Positions 62,961-64,000 of a stretch of DNA of 64,000 nt are shown piece by piece. The DNA lies in NCBI RefSeq assembly GCF_009733595.1, contig NZ_WOFH01000006.1:62001-126000 (forward strand), read 5' to 3'. Numbering within the stretch: position 1 is the stretch's first letter; every line of letters begins with the position of its first letter. This stretch comes from Actinomadura litoris (lineage in GTDB: Bacteria > Actinomycetota > Actinomycetes > Streptosporangiales > Streptosporangiaceae). A program made the position numbers and the translations under genes. The notes under the pieces were generated by a model. The model made no database searches. It saw only the letters and a list, made by a program, of their open reading frames with translations, and was not told the origin of the DNA.

Positions 62961-64000
62961 ATGACCACCAGTCCCACCGGCACCATCAACGTGATCGACC
63001 TTTTCGCCGGCTGTGGTGGTTTCACGCAGGGTTTCCGAGGGCTCAGCACGACTCCGCGGCGCTCCTCGTCACCGTTCCGAACCGTCGGCGCGGTGGAGTT
63101 GGACGTCGCCGCCGCATCGACGTACGCGGCCAACTTCGCGGATGAGGCGGGGGGCACGGACCATATCTTCTCCGGTAAGGAGAACGGGGACATCACCAAA
63201 TGGGACCCGGGCCAGGTCAATGCCGACGTCGACGTGATTCTCGGCGGCCCCCCTTGTCAGGGGTTCTCGGGCCTTGGGAAGGAGGATGAGGACGACCCGC
63301 GCAACAGGCTCTGGCGAGAGTACATGCGCGTGGTCAATGCCCTGCACCCCAAGATATTCGTGATGGAGAACGTCGACCGGTTCTCCAAATCACGTGAATA
63401 CACGGAACTGCGTCAGGCACTGAAGAACGCGGTCGAGCGGCCGGACGGGCAGCTCCGTGACTACCATTTGGAATCCATGGTGCTGAACGCCGCCGACTAC
63501 GGGGTGCCTCAGGCGCGCAGGCGTACGATCATCCTCGCCACCAGGCGCGACCTGATCGACAAGCACCCGGAGAAGAAGCCTCTGACGCACCCCGTGGCCA
63601 CCCATCGGAAGCCCGAGAAGGTCCGCAGCGGTTCGCTCATCGACGTCGATGAGATCTTTCCACCGTGGGTTCCCGCGAGCACGGTCTTCGAAACGACACC
63701 CAAGAACACCGCGACCACCGAGCTTCCTGAACGGAGGATCTCCCCTTTGGGGACCGAGCTCCCTGGCGCGTTCAAGACCATGGACCTGCATATCGGACGC
63801 AATCCCATGGCGTTGTCCTTGGCCAGGTACGAGGCCATCCCGCCTGGCGGCAACCGTCACGACCTGCCCCGCGCTCTCTCCACGGAGAGCTGGTGGAACC
63901 ATCACAAGGGCAGCGGGGACGTCATGGGCCGGATGCACTGGGACCAGCCTTCGGTGACCATCAGGACCGAGTTCTTCAAGCCGGAGAAGGGACGTTACCT
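62961..64000 (+). CDS. C5-cytosine DNA methyltransferase, intact catalytic motif (3' truncated by window)
   Basis: The first 346 residues of a DNA C5-methyltransferase; the frame is open at the window end. Motif I is VIDLFAGCGGFTQGF, motif IV VILGGPPCQGFSGLG with the catalytic Cys-Gln, motif VI FVMENVDRF and motif VIII YGVPQARRRTIIL. A target recognition region starts near residue 220. It should methylate cytosine in a sequence not readable from the protein. It has GGTGACC-type sequence but no strong ribosome site before the ATG. It shares the strand with the Cys-less homologue and is divergent from vsr. A cognate restriction or repair function beyond the edge is likely. Confidence 0.95.
   Translation, partial: MTTSPTGTINVIDLFAGCGGFTQGFRGLSTTPRRSSSPFRTVGAVELDVAAASTYAANFADEAGGTDHIFSGKENGDITKWDPGQVNADVDVILGGPPCQGFSGLGKEDEDDPRNRLWREYMRVVNALHPKIFVMENVDRFSKSREYTELRQALKNAVERPDGQLRDYHLESMVLNAADYGVPQARRRTIILATRRDLIDKHPEKKPLTHPVATHRKPEKVRSGSLIDVDEIFPPWVPASTVFETTPKNTATTELPERRISPLGTELPGAFKTMDLHIGRNPMALSLARYEAIPPGGNRHDLPRALSTESWWNHHKGSGDVMGRMHWDQPSVTIRTEFFKPEKGRY

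Overview
The window is very GC-rich DNA with dense short-spaced genes, frequent GTG/TTG starts, four-base stop/start overlaps and typical actinomycete families: a BldC-like protein, Scr1/DUF397 pairs, a SARP activator, snapalysin and a type II polyketide synthase. It comes from a filamentous actinomycete. An Actinomadura-like or Streptosporangiales genus is my guess, not shown by the sequence. No rRNA, tRNA or CRISPR array was found.

Layout. 1-5.0 kb: 3' part of a UvrD-like helicase, a SAM methyltransferase, a P450 and a PucR-type regulator. 5.0-10.5 kb: a giant single-chain acyl-CoA carboxylase. 11.4-13.6 kb: two secreted proteases (trypsin-like, snapalysin-like) and a DUF5995 protein. 13.6-19.1 kb: a four-gene minus-strand operon encoding a GrpE-like factor, an enlarged Hsp70, a TPR/membrane/OmpA-MotB protein and a membrane zinc-ribbon protein. 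19.2-23.1 kb: a LysR/SDR pair, a BldC-like protein, a HATPase protein, and an Scr1-type regulator with two DUF397 genes. 23.2-25.5 kb: a membrane-anchored EEP hydrolase and two duplicated small secreted proteins.

25.5-47.4 kb is a type II polyketide cluster. It holds KS-alpha, KS-beta/CLF, ACP, an ActIII-like ketoreductase, a didomain aromatase/cyclase, an ActIV-like metallo-beta-lactamase-fold cyclase, three SnoaL-like proteins, a BBE-type flavin oxidase and three O-methyltransferase-fold enzymes. A SARP activator, a TetR/MFS pair, and probably a two-component system and an MMPL exporter complete it. The main operon runs on the minus strand from KS-alpha (42.6 kb) to the flavin oxidase (33.2 kb). 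Heptamers with an 11-bp period sit before KS-alpha and before the ketoreductase, which suggests common SARP control. The ketoreductase, first-ring aromatase and second-ring cyclase point to a C9-reduced aromatic polyketide, not a spore pigment.

47.6-53.7 kb: a secreted S33 peptidase, an aldo/keto reductase with a divergent regulator, and a three-gene operon (iron redox enzyme, HemK-like methyltransferase, CDGSH protein). 54.3-60.4 kb: an export block with a 1304-aa lysozyme-like/SGNH protein, a lipoprotein, a ricin-like lectin and a proline-rich secreted protein. 60.5-64 kb: a decayed CHAT gene, Vsr and two C5 DNA methyltransferases. The first methyltransferase lacks the catalytic cysteine; the second is intact but cut by the window end. 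This looks like the edge of a DNA-modification or defence island.
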